From Vibrio palustris (GTDB taxonomy: Bacteria; Pseudomonadota; Gammaproteobacteria; Enterobacterales; Vibrionaceae), in assembly GCF_024346995.1 (NCBI RefSeq), contig NZ_AP024887.1, positions 806,001 to 870,000 of the forward strand: DNA of 64,000 nucleotides, read 5' to 3'. The notes under the pieces were generated by a model. The model was not told the origin of the DNA, made no database searches, and saw only the letters and a list, made by a program, of their open reading frames with translations. Shown here one piece after another: positions 17,635 to 25,720 of this stretch (its first letter is position 1; every line of letters starts with the position of its first letter). Made by a program: the position numbers and the translations under genes.

Positions 17635-18747
17635 ATGAAAACTATTACAACTACAAAGTTACCAACTGTAAAAGACTACATCGACGCATATCTCATAGAG
17701 AGAAAATATTGTTCAGCTCCCTCGACATTAGCCTCCGATCTCAGCAGAACAAAGAATATAAACGAGGCATTGGGAGAGTTCGCCATCAATGCAGTTAGCC
17801 ACTCTCAGATTAATACGCTTCTAGTAAGTTGGCACGAGCGCTTTAGCAACAAAACCATCAACGAACATCTGACAATCTTGCGTCGTATTTTTTTGAAAGC
17901 GGTACGTGATGGCGTAATTGCCCGAAATCCAATGAAAGGCGTACAGAACTACAAAACGGTAGAACTGGAGCCAAACCCTTTCACAAAAAAGGAATTAGCA
18001 CGGATGTATGAGTGCAAGAATGTCTGTACCCAAGGACAGAATGCCGTAATGCTGAATCTGCTGACAGGTCTTCGTATCAGTGAACTAATAGCATTGTCTT
18101 GGCAAGATATAAACTGGGAACGCGAAGTGCTCTATGTCCGTCGCGCTTGTGTATTGAACATTTATAAATGCCCAAAAACTAGAGGCTCGGTACGTGAAGT
18201 TGATTTAAATCCACTTGCTTTAAAGCTATTGAAAAAGCAGCTGAAACTGACAGGAAAGCGCCGCCCACAAACAATCAACATTCTTGAATGCGACAATAAA
18301 ACATTCACGAAAGACTCTGTCAGTTTCATTTTCCTAAATATAAAAACGAATCAACCATTTACTGATGCTAAAGAATTCACAGAGCGATTCTTCATCAAAT
18401 TTCTAGAACAAGCGGATGTGGCTCATAGAGGTGTCGGTCAGCTACGTCATACATTTGCTTCCCAGTGCCTAACCGCAGGGATCAGCAAAGACTGGCTCGC
18501 GGTTCAAATGGGACATAAAAGCACAACAATGATCGACAAACACTATGGTCGATGGATTCGTGAAGACTCACCCAACTACGCAAGAGAGGCTGCGCAACAC
18601 CTTCACGAGATATTCGGCCTACCGCAAATAAAGCCAAAAGTGACTTTACCTTCTGTTCCACACTCTTCGTTAGTGTTGTTGAAAAAACTTCAGTCCAAAC
18701 CACAGCTCATTCAACTTCTTGAAGGCATGCTGGAGAGCGACAGATGA
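17635..18747 (+). CDS. Tyrosine recombinase/phage integrase family protein
   Basis: A 370-residue site-specific recombinase with an N-terminal SAM-like core-binding domain (about residues 10-105) and a C-terminal catalytic domain. The catalytic residues visible are Arg147 (TGLRISEL), Arg271 (QLRHTFAS), His294 (MGHKST) and the nucleophile Tyr304 (DKHYGR). The box II position usually occupied by His reads Gly268, which is unusual. It is intact, unlike the integrase near the tRNA, and could be responsible for other recombination or could still move the island. A short frame overlaps its stop by four bases. Confidence 0.9.
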   Translation: MKTITTTKLPTVKDYIDAYLIERKYCSAPSTLASDLSRTKNINEALGEFAINAVSHSQINTLLVSWHERFSNKTINEHLTILRRIFLKAVRDGVIARNPMKGVQNYKTVELEPNPFTKKELARMYECKNVCTQGQNAVMLNLLTGLRISELIALSWQDINWEREVLYVRRACVLNIYKCPKTRGSVREVDLNPLALKLLKKQLKLTGKRRPQTINILECDNKTFTKDSVSFIFLNIKTNQPFTDAKEFTERFFIKFLEQADVAHRGVGQLRHTFASQCLTAGISKDWLAVQMGHKSTTMIDKHYGRWIREDSPNYAREAAQHLHEIFGLPQIKPKVTLPSVPHSSLVLLKKLQSKPQLIQLLEGMLESDR

Positions 18748-18869
18748 GCACGGTGACCATTGAGACCAAACATAAAGTCGTACATTTTGAAAATGTGACG
18801 ACATGGCAACCCGCTACGTTTCCGTCACACTTTTGCTCGGAAGCTGCGGGCAAGAGAAGGCTCTCTTGA
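18744..18869 (+). CDS. Possible 41-residue small protein coupled to the integrase
   Basis: An ATG overlapping the integrase stop (ATGA) opens a 41-codon frame ending at 18867-18869. No family is recognised. The four-base overlap suggests possible translational coupling, but there is no separate ribosome site, and the frame is short enough to be chance. It could also be a leader for the gene at 18900. Confidence 0.3.
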   Translation: MSTVTIETKHKVVHFENVTTWQPATFPSHFCSEAAGKRRLS

Positions 18870-18877
18870 CTCTCTAA

Positions 18878-18898
18878 CTCGACCTCTTGGAGGTCGAG
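18878..18898 (+). promoter_or_regulatory. Palindrome covering the ribosome binding site of the relaxase-like gene
   Basis: CTCGACCTC and GAGGTCGAG pair perfectly over 9 bp with a 3-base loop. The 3' arm contains the GAGG Shine-Dalgarno, six bases before the ATG at 18900. It may act as a translational lock or an operator. Confidence 0.65.
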
Positions 18899-18899
18899 A

Positions 18900-20157
18900 A
18901 TGAGAACAATCAGCTTATTCCACCGACGAATGAATTACTCTTCAACTACAGAAAGTCGTGTAAAATGCGAACACTCTCTTGCGCATTCTCTCAGGATTAC
19001 TCCTCCAACTAATGCCAAAATATCCAAGAAACTTGAGTTCAATGAGGAGCTAAGCCAACACAATTTCATCTGGATAAACAACCATATTTCTCCTCTGGAA
19101 TCTTGGACTGAAACTGAGCGGCTTGAACTCTTGTATAAGATTGTCCCAGAGCCACGTGTTCACAACCAGTTAAAGCTTCAAACACAGCAGCGCCAGTATC
19201 GCCGCAAAATGAAAAACGCAATAGATAGTGAAATTAAAAGTGGTAACACGGATGCTGCTAAGTTTTTGCAGAGTATTTTAGAAACTGATGGTCATGTTTC
19301 GTACTCCTCTATTCAGAAGTTTTCTCTTCTGACAATGCAGCGCAAGAAACAGCGTCTCAAGATGCTAGAGACTTATCTGAATGCTCACAATCAGCTACAA
19401 CACAGAGCGCCGACTAATAACATATTCATCCAAGAAGGGATTTTTAAGATCCCTCACAGATGGGAGGTTGGTAGTGATCTGGTGAATGCTTCGGATTATA
19501 TCGAGTTCACTCGGCTATTCCTTGTTCATTATTTCCCAGACTATGAAATTAAAACAATTATTTGCCATGACGATGAAAGGGATAAAAACCAAAACACAGG
19601 GTGCCACACACATTATTTTTTTATCTGCGTTGAATCAAAAAACCAACAAATTTGATCTTCACAAACGCCAAATACAAGTTGTGAGCGAATACATAGAAAA
19701 AGTTACAGGGGTAAAGGATTTCTTTCCTAGTAACTCAAAGTTGACCCGTAAAGAGACGCAAGACCTTGGGCATTACTTTCAACGAATGGTTCAGCATTTT
19801 GCGAATGAACATTTGTGTCGTTCAAAGGGCTTGCTAATTGAGTTTTCTACTGAAACAGAAAGGAGATCAAAGCAGCGTAAAGAAATGGATCAGCAAGCAA
19901 AACTTCCAAAAGGCCAAAGAAGAAACAACTTAAATAACTACTTGCTCAAAAGACAAGCAATACAACGAAAGGAACTCGCGAGTGATATTGAAGCAGGAAG
20001 GAGTGAACTAGACGGTATTAAAACGCAAGTTGCTATTTCTACAGGCGAAAACGAAATGATCAATGAACTAAAAAGGCAAAATAGCCGAGATATTTCTGCT
20101 GAGAAAAAAGAAATCGTTCAATTGCGTGCTGAAAGGCACGCCCTCTTTCGGTGTTAG
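18900..20157 (+). pseudogene. MobV/Pre-like relaxase gene with a frameshift
   Basis: Two overlapping frames together encode one protein of about 418 residues. The first (18900-19655) ends soon after CHDDERDKNQNTGCHTHYFF, which resembles the His-rich motif of MobV/Pre relaxases (H-D-E...H-x-H). The second (entering near 19615-19640) continues with FDLHKRQIQVVSEYIEKV and a coiled-coil C-terminus. The shift is +1, as if one base were added in the run of seven T (19616-19622) or six A (19637-19642). It could be a real frameshift, an assembly error or programmed slippage. The start ATG has a strong ribosome site inside a hairpin. The relaxase assignment is tentative. Confidence 0.6.
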
Positions 20158-20160
20158 GAG

Positions 20161-20349
20161 TTGACATTACCAATAATTATTAATATATTTTCCTCAGGGT
20201 TAGCTTCCCTGTCGCATGATTCTGTCAAAAGGCGACACTTTGCACTAGTTGCGCTAGCTGAAAATTTGGAAAGATTTGAAAGCCTAATGTGGAGACAGGA
20301 CGGGGCTTTATTACCTTATTTTCAACTAATTGCGAGAGTGCAACTATGA
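20161..20349 (+). pseudogene. In-frame extension after the amber stop of the relaxase-like gene
   Basis: The reading frame of the second relaxase segment stops at TAG (20155-20157) but stays open for another 63 codons to a TGA that overlaps the next gene's ATG by four bases. It has no ATG near its beginning and only a badly spaced GGAG before a TTG. It may be the former C-terminus cut off by a point mutation, or an independent small gene; the residues are not recognised. Confidence 0.35.
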
Positions 20350-21413
20350 ACCTATCTACTAGACAACCAAGACACCTCAAATACAAAGACTCTGAATTGC
20401 GTAGTAATCAACGCTTTTTGAGAGACTCTTGTTTATTCCTACCAAATGGTAAAAAACTCCACGAAGTCCGTTCAACGAATGTTGATATCGACGAATACTG
20501 TTTGAGTCTTTTCGGTCAAACCGAAGCCTCATTAATTGAAGAGTTAAAACGAAACATCATTAAACAACATGAAAACGCTGTGGATGTAAGAGCCAAAGCT
20601 CAAATGATGATTAACAGCCCTATTTTCAGTTATGACTCAATCAATATTAAGCTTGCATTGCGTGAGGTGGAAAAATTACTAAAACCTTGTGCAAAACAAG
20701 AGTATTTAGACTCAATTTATGAACTTGGGTTGCTCTACATGGAGCATGGAAGCCTACTTGGAAAAGGCGAAGCTGATTATTATCCTTTAGTTAAAAAAGC
20801 TGTAAAAAAGGGACACTCTGATGCACCGTACAACCTAGCCGTACACCACTTAAAGAAAAAAGAATGGGTTGAGGCTGAAGAACTCCTCTTGATCGGAGCT
20901 AAAAAGGAAAATTGTTCTTGCTTAAATAAACTAGCTGAAATGGCAGAAGAAGGTGTTACAAATAGCTTATCGAAAAGTGATGCTGCGAGATATTACGAAA
21001 GAGCAATGAGAAAAGGACTTCCATACGCTGCTATCAATTTAGCTAGACTCGTTTTTACTGGAGAAGACAAAAAGCATAGTGTTCAAGATGCTGTTTCCTT
21101 TCTTGAGGAGGCTGCAAGGGATGGTGAAGTCAAAGCTATGTGTCAACTTGGTATTATTTACGAAGATGGACAGTATGTTGAAGCTGATTTTAAAAAATCT
21201 CTTTCTTTCTATCAGCAAGCTGCTGATTTAGGTGACGCTAATGGGCAGTTTTTTCTCGGCTTCATATATAGAAACTTATGGGAAAAATTTGGTTTAGAAA
21301 AAAATCTATCTTTCGGTATCACGTTGTATCAAAAAGCGGCTGCACAGGGCCATCAGGAAGCTATTGCTAACCTAAACAAAGCTAATCTTTCTTCATTACT
21401 TAATCAATTTTGA
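20346..21413 (+). CDS. Sel1-repeat (TPR-like) protein
   Basis: A 355-residue soluble protein made of helical Sel1-like repeats. Clear units include AARYYERAMRKGLPYAAINLARLVFTG, AVSFLEEAARDGEVKAMCQLGIIYEDG and SLSFYQQAADLGDANGQFFLGFIYR, spaced 36-40 residues apart from about residue 140 to the end. Such repeats mediate protein-protein contacts. The N-terminal 100 residues are not recognised. I chose the ATG at 20346, which overlaps the preceding stop by four bases; an earlier in-frame ATG at 20289 has no ribosome site. It sits directly behind the relaxase-like gene and may belong to the same transcript. Confidence 0.8.
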   Translation: MNLSTRQPRHLKYKDSELRSNQRFLRDSCLFLPNGKKLHEVRSTNVDIDEYCLSLFGQTEASLIEELKRNIIKQHENAVDVRAKAQMMINSPIFSYDSINIKLALREVEKLLKPCAKQEYLDSIYELGLLYMEHGSLLGKGEADYYPLVKKAVKKGHSDAPYNLAVHHLKKKEWVEAEELLLIGAKKENCSCLNKLAEMAEEGVTNSLSKSDAARYYERAMRKGLPYAAINLARLVFTGEDKKHSVQDAVSFLEEAARDGEVKAMCQLGIIYEDGQYVEADFKKSLSFYQQAADLGDANGQFFLGFIYRNLWEKFGLEKNLSFGITLYQKAAAQGHQEAIANLNKANLSSLLNQF

Positions 21414-21426
21414 GCAGGCCAATACT

Positions 21427-21630
21427 ATGAGCAGAACTATTCAAGCACTTAAACTAATCACTGAAGAACTAGAAGATCAAGGAAAGAGAATTGATAAACT
21501 GGAACGCAAAGTGAGGAATTTAGAAATTAGGGATAAGGTCAGAGTTCAACGAAAAAAGCAAGTTGACGTAGCAAAGGAATATAACCTATCGCCATCAAGT
21601 ATTAGTGAAATATCAAAGCATACTCACTAA
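21427..21630 (+). CDS. Small coiled-coil protein, 67 residues
   Basis: The first half (about residues 5-40) is a heptad-rich coiled coil (ITEELEDQGKRIDKLERKVRNLEIRDK). The second half (about 45-65) resembles a helix-turn-helix (QVDVAKEYNLSPSSISEISK). It starts 14 bases after the Sel1-repeat gene and is probably cotranscribed. It could be a small DNA-binding regulator or a partner of the neighbouring proteins, but I do not recognise the family. Confidence 0.6.
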   Translation: MSRTIQALKLITEELEDQGKRIDKLERKVRNLEIRDKVRVQRKKQVDVAKEYNLSPSSISEISKHTH

Positions 21631-22250
21631 TAAAGAGTGTAACTTTCGGTTATTTTTAAGAATGAATGAAAGAGGAGTGACGACCCTCTTTCAAGTAATA
21701 AATAACCACCTAAATTTCGTTTTCCCTCGTAACGGAAACTAGGTTGGAGGCCGTTGCAAGCTATTGATACAAATGAAAGCATGTTACCATCGTATGTACT
21801 TACTTGTACCCTTTCGGGATAGATTAGAAATCATACTCAGCATTCGCTATTTACAGGTTTAACTCAAACACTTTGGGGCATTTTTGTGTCTTAGGCCAGT
21901 CGGCACTTTTATGGATATAAATCAACTAGTTACTTTGATAAGTTAGTGATTTATTAATTGCTTTTAGCATCACAAACGTAATTTTAATATAAGAAGGGGA
22001 AGTAAATGCATCTCTATGTAAATTTGAACTTTCAATTCTACAATAGCCAAGTGGCTAACATGTCATCTCAATAATTTAGCATCCAGAATTTTGTATACCT
22101 TTTATAGATACCATAGTGTAATTACTCTCTCATTTTCTCCCTTACCAATTGGTCTAACACTTTGAGATAGATTAATTAAGAGAGTTTAACGGTAAAACAA
22201 GACAGGCGCTTACAGGAGACATAGGGAGGTTATATCTCCTATTCAAACAT
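21631..22250. other. Intergenic region inside the island
   Basis: A 620-bp AT-rich stretch. It contains a hairpin at 21668-21692 (GAAAGAGG/CCTCTTTC), which may end the plus-strand operon, and one at 22214-22240 (AGGAGACATA/TATATCTCCT), possibly the 3' structure of the minus-strand ATPase mRNA. A 22-codon frame at 22006-22074 has an unusually good ribosome site (AAGGGG). Nothing else is recognised. Confidence 0.45.
22006..22074 (+). CDS. Possible 22-residue small protein
   Basis: A 22-codon frame whose ATG follows AAGAAGGGGAAGTAA, a near-perfect Shine-Dalgarno. The peptide is rich in Asn, Gln and aromatic residues and matches nothing I know. The ribosome site is the only support, so this is a weak call. 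Confidence 0.2.
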   Translation: MHLYVNLNFQFYNSQVANMSSQ

Positions 22251-24809
22251 TTATTTTCTTCTTGTTTTCAGGTTAGTAAAGTACTCATCAAGGTCTGCTA
22301 CATCTTTTTCCAATTCATCAATATCTGGAAATGCACCAGCAACTTCCTCTGCCATATCATGTCCGTGCATATATGTACTGCACTTGCTCATAGCAGTATT
22401 AATGGTTTCAACATCTAGGTCAGTAATATCAGTTAGGTATCTGCAACTCTGGGTTTTTACTTCCCTATTGAAACGCTCAACAACACCACGAATCAACCAT
22501 TCTTCGACAAGCCTTTCCCAAGTTTCTCGCATTTTCCCATAGATAAAGCCTGCTTTATGCTGATAGTCTTCTATGGATTCGTTGGCTGCTTTTCTAGCTC
22601 TGACTAACCTATCTTTGAGAAAACCTATTCTGCTTTGTGTTTTTAAAGCGTCCCAAGGTGGAGCATCGAGAGGAATGCCCGTAACACTCTTATTTCTAGT
22701 AACAGCTCTAATAGTTACATCGTCAGCAGTCTCTTGAATCATTTTCATGAAAGGTAAGTCATGAGTAAATACGATTACTTGTCTTGATTTTGCTGCCTCA
22801 ACGATTCTCGTTGCGAATTTCAGCCTCCATATGTGATCAAGAGAATTTACAGGATCATCAAAGATGATTGCAGACTTTCTGCTATCGGTAGCTAACTCCG
22901 CGAAGAAGCTCGCTAAAGATATACACTTTTGCTCTCCTTCACTTGCAATATCGATAATGTTTGTATTGTTCCCTGAAAGCTGAATACTGAAGTTTTGGTT
23001 CCCTTTAGCACCTTTCGTGAGAGCATTAATCTTGAAGTGGTTAAAACCTAATTTTTCTAGCTCACTATTGAAAAACTCTTGCATCCGTCCTATCGAACCA
23101 GAGCTACATATCTCGTTATTTAACCTCGTAATAGCAGTTGTAGAAGTGGAGCGCTTAACCTTATCATAGGCGTCTCTTTGCTTAGCTTTCGCAATTTCAG
23201 CTTTAATTTGCTCTTTGACCGCTAAGATTTTCTCTTTGTCTTCAATCTCAAAGATTCTCTGCTGTTTAACCTTAATTGCAGCAGCTTTTGCTTCGTCATT
23301 CAGTACTACTTTCTCTGCTTCCTCCAATTTAGTTATGTAGGAGTTTAACCGTGTAAGTGCTACTGAATTTATTTCCTCTTGTTTAAATACAGGGGTGTCT
23401 TGTAACAAGCTATCAGATCTAGTTTTAAGTGTTAGAATCAGCGTATCAAACTGCGTACCTAACTCTGCATCCTTCTCTTTGATTTCATTGAGAATGGCGT
23501 CATATGGAATAGTAGAAAAACTTAAATCCTTAATTTTCTTAAGTTCTGTATTCCAATTTTTCAATGCAACATCTGCTTCTTTTTGCAACTCACTGCGAAG
23601 GTAAGTATCGAAAGAAGCTAACCGAGATGCAGTTGTATTATCAATTTCCTGTAGGCATGTTGGGCAGTGGTCACCTTCCTGTAGAGGAAATGTCTTCTTT
23701 TGTTCTGTATTTTCAATGAATAGTTTGGCCGCGTTCCACATCGTAAGCCATTGTTCGGAACCTATATTCGATACTGGTAGTTGAGAAAATGTTACAGAAC
23801 TTAACTCAGCCGCAGCTAACTTGGTTTGTTCTTTTTTGCTGTATACAGCCTTATAGTGTTCCACCGACTTTAGATTTAGTGTATCAACTAGATTTTGTAA
23901 GAACTTTTGAAGCGGCACAGCCCGAAGTCTTCTTTTTTGATATCGGTCTTTAAGTGTTTGAGGAGAATTATTAGTCAGTTCAATAACTTCTTTTCTCAAT
24001 TCTTGTAATTCAGACAGTTCTTTTTGAGTAGCACACAATAAATCTACGTTCTCAGGTTTTAACTGTGAGCTTATGACTAGTTTGCTTGGTGTTGTGCCTA
24101 TATTCATTTGTGGAAGAACATGGACAGGTAGATAAGAGGTCTCTTCCTTTTTCGCCTTATCAGCGATGAAGCTACTCACTTTGAGCAACTCATCTAATAG
24201 CTTCAAAGCCGCTGGTTTGAAGTCCAAAGTATCAGTTTTAGACAGATAGTGAATTGATGATTGTGAGTCAAATACTCGAATAGACTTAAGACGAGGGTCT
24301 GGCTCCAATTGATTGTTCCATGTCACCAGTACTGGTTTACCATTTGACTCTATTTGAATTTCTGCCGATGGTATTCCAATTTTGGCAGCGAAGACGTTAT
24401 GTTGTAGAGCAGGAGCTTCCCCCCTTGTTAAGCAGGCATTCTTCAATATCTTGGCATAACTCGACTTCCCAGCTCCGTTGTTACCATAAATGACAGTTAA
24501 CCCTTTCGGTGAAAACTCGATTTTTTTCTCCGCAGCAAGTGTTGATATGTTTAAAGCATTACCAACAGAAATAAGTTTGTTTTCTTCAGCTTCTGCATGA
24601 TATCCAGTTGCTTTAGCTCGCTGAGTTAATATCTCGTAATCTGGACTTTTGTCTTCTAAACCAAACTCCATCTTTGCAAGTATGTAAGCAGTTTCGAGTT
24701 CTTGATGTGATAGTTCGCCTAAAATCAATGCTTGGTTTAGAGTGTACCTCCACCAATCAGGCTTTCCTTTACTGTTTATTAGGTCACAGATTTTTGTTGC
24801 AATTGGCAT
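22251..24809 (-). CDS. Large ABC/SMC-type ATPase with zinc-hook-like CPTC (RloC/SbcC-like), candidate defence protein
   Basis: An 852-residue protein with a split ABC ATPase: Walker A GNNGAGKS (109-116), signature ASEGEQKCISLASF (622-635), Walker B AIIFDDP (647-653) with NSLDH after it, and the switch His683 in FTHD. Between the ATPase halves lie long coiled coils with a CPTC pair (Cys382, Cys385), resembling the zinc hook of Rad50/RloC. The C-terminal 150 residues contain an RxxxE (Arg761, Glu765) and later HGH (815-817), faintly like the Arg-Glu-His set of RloC/PrrC tRNA nucleases; the spacing differs and this is speculation. Good ribosome site GAAGGAAG. A single-gene effector seems likely. 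Confidence 0.8.
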   Translation of the reverse strand: MPIATKICDLINSKGKPDWWRYTLNQALILGELSHQELETAYILAKMEFGLEDKSPDYEILTQRAKATGYHAEAEENKLISVGNALNISTLAAEKKIEFSPKGLTVIYGNNGAGKSSYAKILKNACLTRGEAPALQHNVFAAKIGIPSAEIQIESNGKPVLVTWNNQLEPDPRLKSIRVFDSQSSIHYLSKTDTLDFKPAALKLLDELLKVSSFIADKAKKEETSYLPVHVLPQMNIGTTPSKLVISSQLKPENVDLLCATQKELSELQELRKEVIELTNNSPQTLKDRYQKRRLRAVPLQKFLQNLVDTLNLKSVEHYKAVYSKKEQTKLAAAELSSVTFSQLPVSNIGSEQWLTMWNAAKLFIENTEQKKTFPLQEGDHCPTCLQEIDNTTASRLASFDTYLRSELQKEADVALKNWNTELKKIKDLSFSTIPYDAILNEIKEKDAELGTQFDTLILTLKTRSDSLLQDTPVFKQEEINSVALTRLNSYITKLEEAEKVVLNDEAKAAAIKVKQQRIFEIEDKEKILAVKEQIKAEIAKAKQRDAYDKVKRSTSTTAITRLNNEICSSGSIGRMQEFFNSELEKLGFNHFKINALTKGAKGNQNFSIQLSGNNTNIIDIASEGEQKCISLASFFAELATDSRKSAIIFDDPVNSLDHIWRLKFATRIVEAAKSRQVIVFTHDLPFMKMIQETADDVTIRAVTRNKSVTGIPLDAPPWDALKTQSRIGFLKDRLVRARKAANESIEDYQHKAGFIYGKMRETWERLVEEWLIRGVVERFNREVKTQSCRYLTDITDLDVETINTAMSKCSTYMHGHDMAEEVAGAFPDIDELEKDVADLDEYFTNLKTRRK

Positions 24810-25136
24810 AGATACTTCCTTCGCTGATGTGAATATCCATGATATTGCATATTATTTATAAAAAACTGATTATAGCTCAAATAAATAAATCCAACTGAGA
24901 ACGCCTTCGACGCATATTGAACAATCAATAAATCCGATTTTTCACATCAAAGGTATAGTGAATGCCTAAGATTAGATTTTCTATGGGAGCTTGTGTTTGA
25001 CTTCGCATAATCAAGTACTAAATCTAACAAGTTTCTGGGGCAGAAATAACCTGGTCGCGCAATCATCGATTTGCTAACTCGATGATGATTGCGAAAGAAC
25101 AACTTAGTTATAGAGTTGGCTTTGCTTTATAGGATT
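24810..25136. other. Intergenic region between the HipB-like gene and the ATPase gene
   Basis: About 327 bp containing the ATPase promoter region. An imperfect inverted repeat at 25058-25093 (GCAATCATCGA against TCGATGATGATTGC) lies just after the HipB-like gene and may be a terminator without a T run or a protein site. There is no trace of a hipA-like frame. Confidence 0.45.
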
Positions 25137-25403
25137 TTACCAATCATCAGGGTCACGAAGCTTAGCCTGTTCACGGCTTACAGCTTTGTCTTGAATATGT
25201 AGCTCAAGATCTAGTGATGACAGCAGGCGCATCAGACTTTCGATACTGGACGAGGTAGGATCACGTTCAAGTTTCGATACCGTGGTCTGTTTTAGACCCA
25301 CAATATCGCCGACTTTAGTTTGGTTGCGCCTTTGATTCCTGCGTACATCACGCAAGTATATCCCCAGTTGCTTAGGACTTGTTATAAGCATATCTGCCTC
25401 CAA
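25137..25403 (-). CDS. HipB-like HTH repressor (XRE family), without a HipA partner
   Basis: An 88-residue helix-turn-helix protein close in layout to HipB antitoxins: LGIYLRDVRRNQRRNQTKVGDIVGLKQTTVSKLERDPTSSSIESLMRLLSSLDLELHI, followed by a short C-terminal tail. In HipBA modules a kinase gene follows directly, but here 327 bp of non-coding DNA and then the ATPase gene follow on the same strand. It probably regulates itself through the three palindromes immediately upstream, and may also control the ATPase. The ATG at 25403 could be replaced by the Met at residue 5. Confidence 0.85.
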   Translation of the reverse strand: MEADMLITSPKQLGIYLRDVRRNQRRNQTKVGDIVGLKQTTVSKLERDPTSSSIESLMRLLSSLDLELHIQDKAVSREQAKLRDPDDW

Positions 25404-25409
25404 TCTAAA

Positions 25410-25484
25410 TTAACCCCTGTAGGGGATATTAGCATTTTAACCCCTATGAGGGTTAAAGTTAATTTTAACCCCGCACAGGGGTAA
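25410..25484 (-). promoter_or_regulatory. Three tandem palindromic operators of the HipB-like repressor
   Basis: Three 20-bp sites share the pattern TTAACCCC-N4-GGGGTTAA with small variations: 25410-25429, 25437-25456 and 25465-25484. Their starts are 27 and 28 bases apart, between 2.5 and 2.7 helical turns. They start 7 bases upstream of the repressor's start codon, as expected for autoregulation. Confidence 0.85.
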
Positions 25485-25688
25485 TCAGTAATAGCTAAGA
25501 TTAAGAGGATTAGTTGACTGGGTAAGGATACTAGAAAATATTTCGGCTTATATGCTTGATGCTCTTGCTAAGTTCGATTGTTTTCGTATACTTATTGTGA
25601 TTAACATTCGTCAACGTGACATTTGGTTGATGAACGTAGAAAGCTAGAAAATTCAAGAGATTGATATATATAGGTTTTCAAAGAGATG

Positions 25689-25719
25689 GGGTTCAAATCC
25701 CTATCTCTCCGCCATATTC
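25689..25719 (+). repeat. attR: second copy of the 31-bp tRNA-Ser end
   Basis: An exact copy of 13498-13528 but without the rest of a tRNA upstream. It marks the right end of the island. The original tRNA downstream region continues beyond it. Confidence 0.95.
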
Positions 25720-25720
25720 G

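Larger units (their letters stand above)
13529..25719. mobile_element. tRNA-Ser genomic island, about 12.2 kb
   Basis: Integrated DNA bounded by the 31-bp repeats at 13498-13528 and 25689-25719. It begins with an integrase gene 80 bases from the tRNA, now broken by two stop codons, and carries a second tyrosine recombinase, a MobV-like relaxase gene with a frameshift, and cargo: a dGTP triphosphohydrolase, a Sel1-repeat protein, a large ABC-type ATPase, a HipB-like repressor and several small unknown genes. It is visibly richer in A+T than the flanks. The content suggests a mobilizable island, now perhaps immobile, carrying defence-type cargo. Confidence 0.9.

Noticed and set aside
17390..17798. 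Two short overlapping frames upstream of the second integrase
   Set aside because: They overlap each other and the integrase, lack ribosome sites, and lie in an AT-rich promoter gap.
22251..24809. Assignment of the large ATPase to Septu, PARIS or another named two-gene system
   Set aside because: No partner nuclease or second gene lies next to it, and its length with an internal CPTC hook fits those ATPases poorly.
24810..25136. A hipA remnant after the HipB-like gene
   Set aside because: Reading the minus strand after the repressor's stop shows no kinase-like segment, only stops and an inverted repeat.
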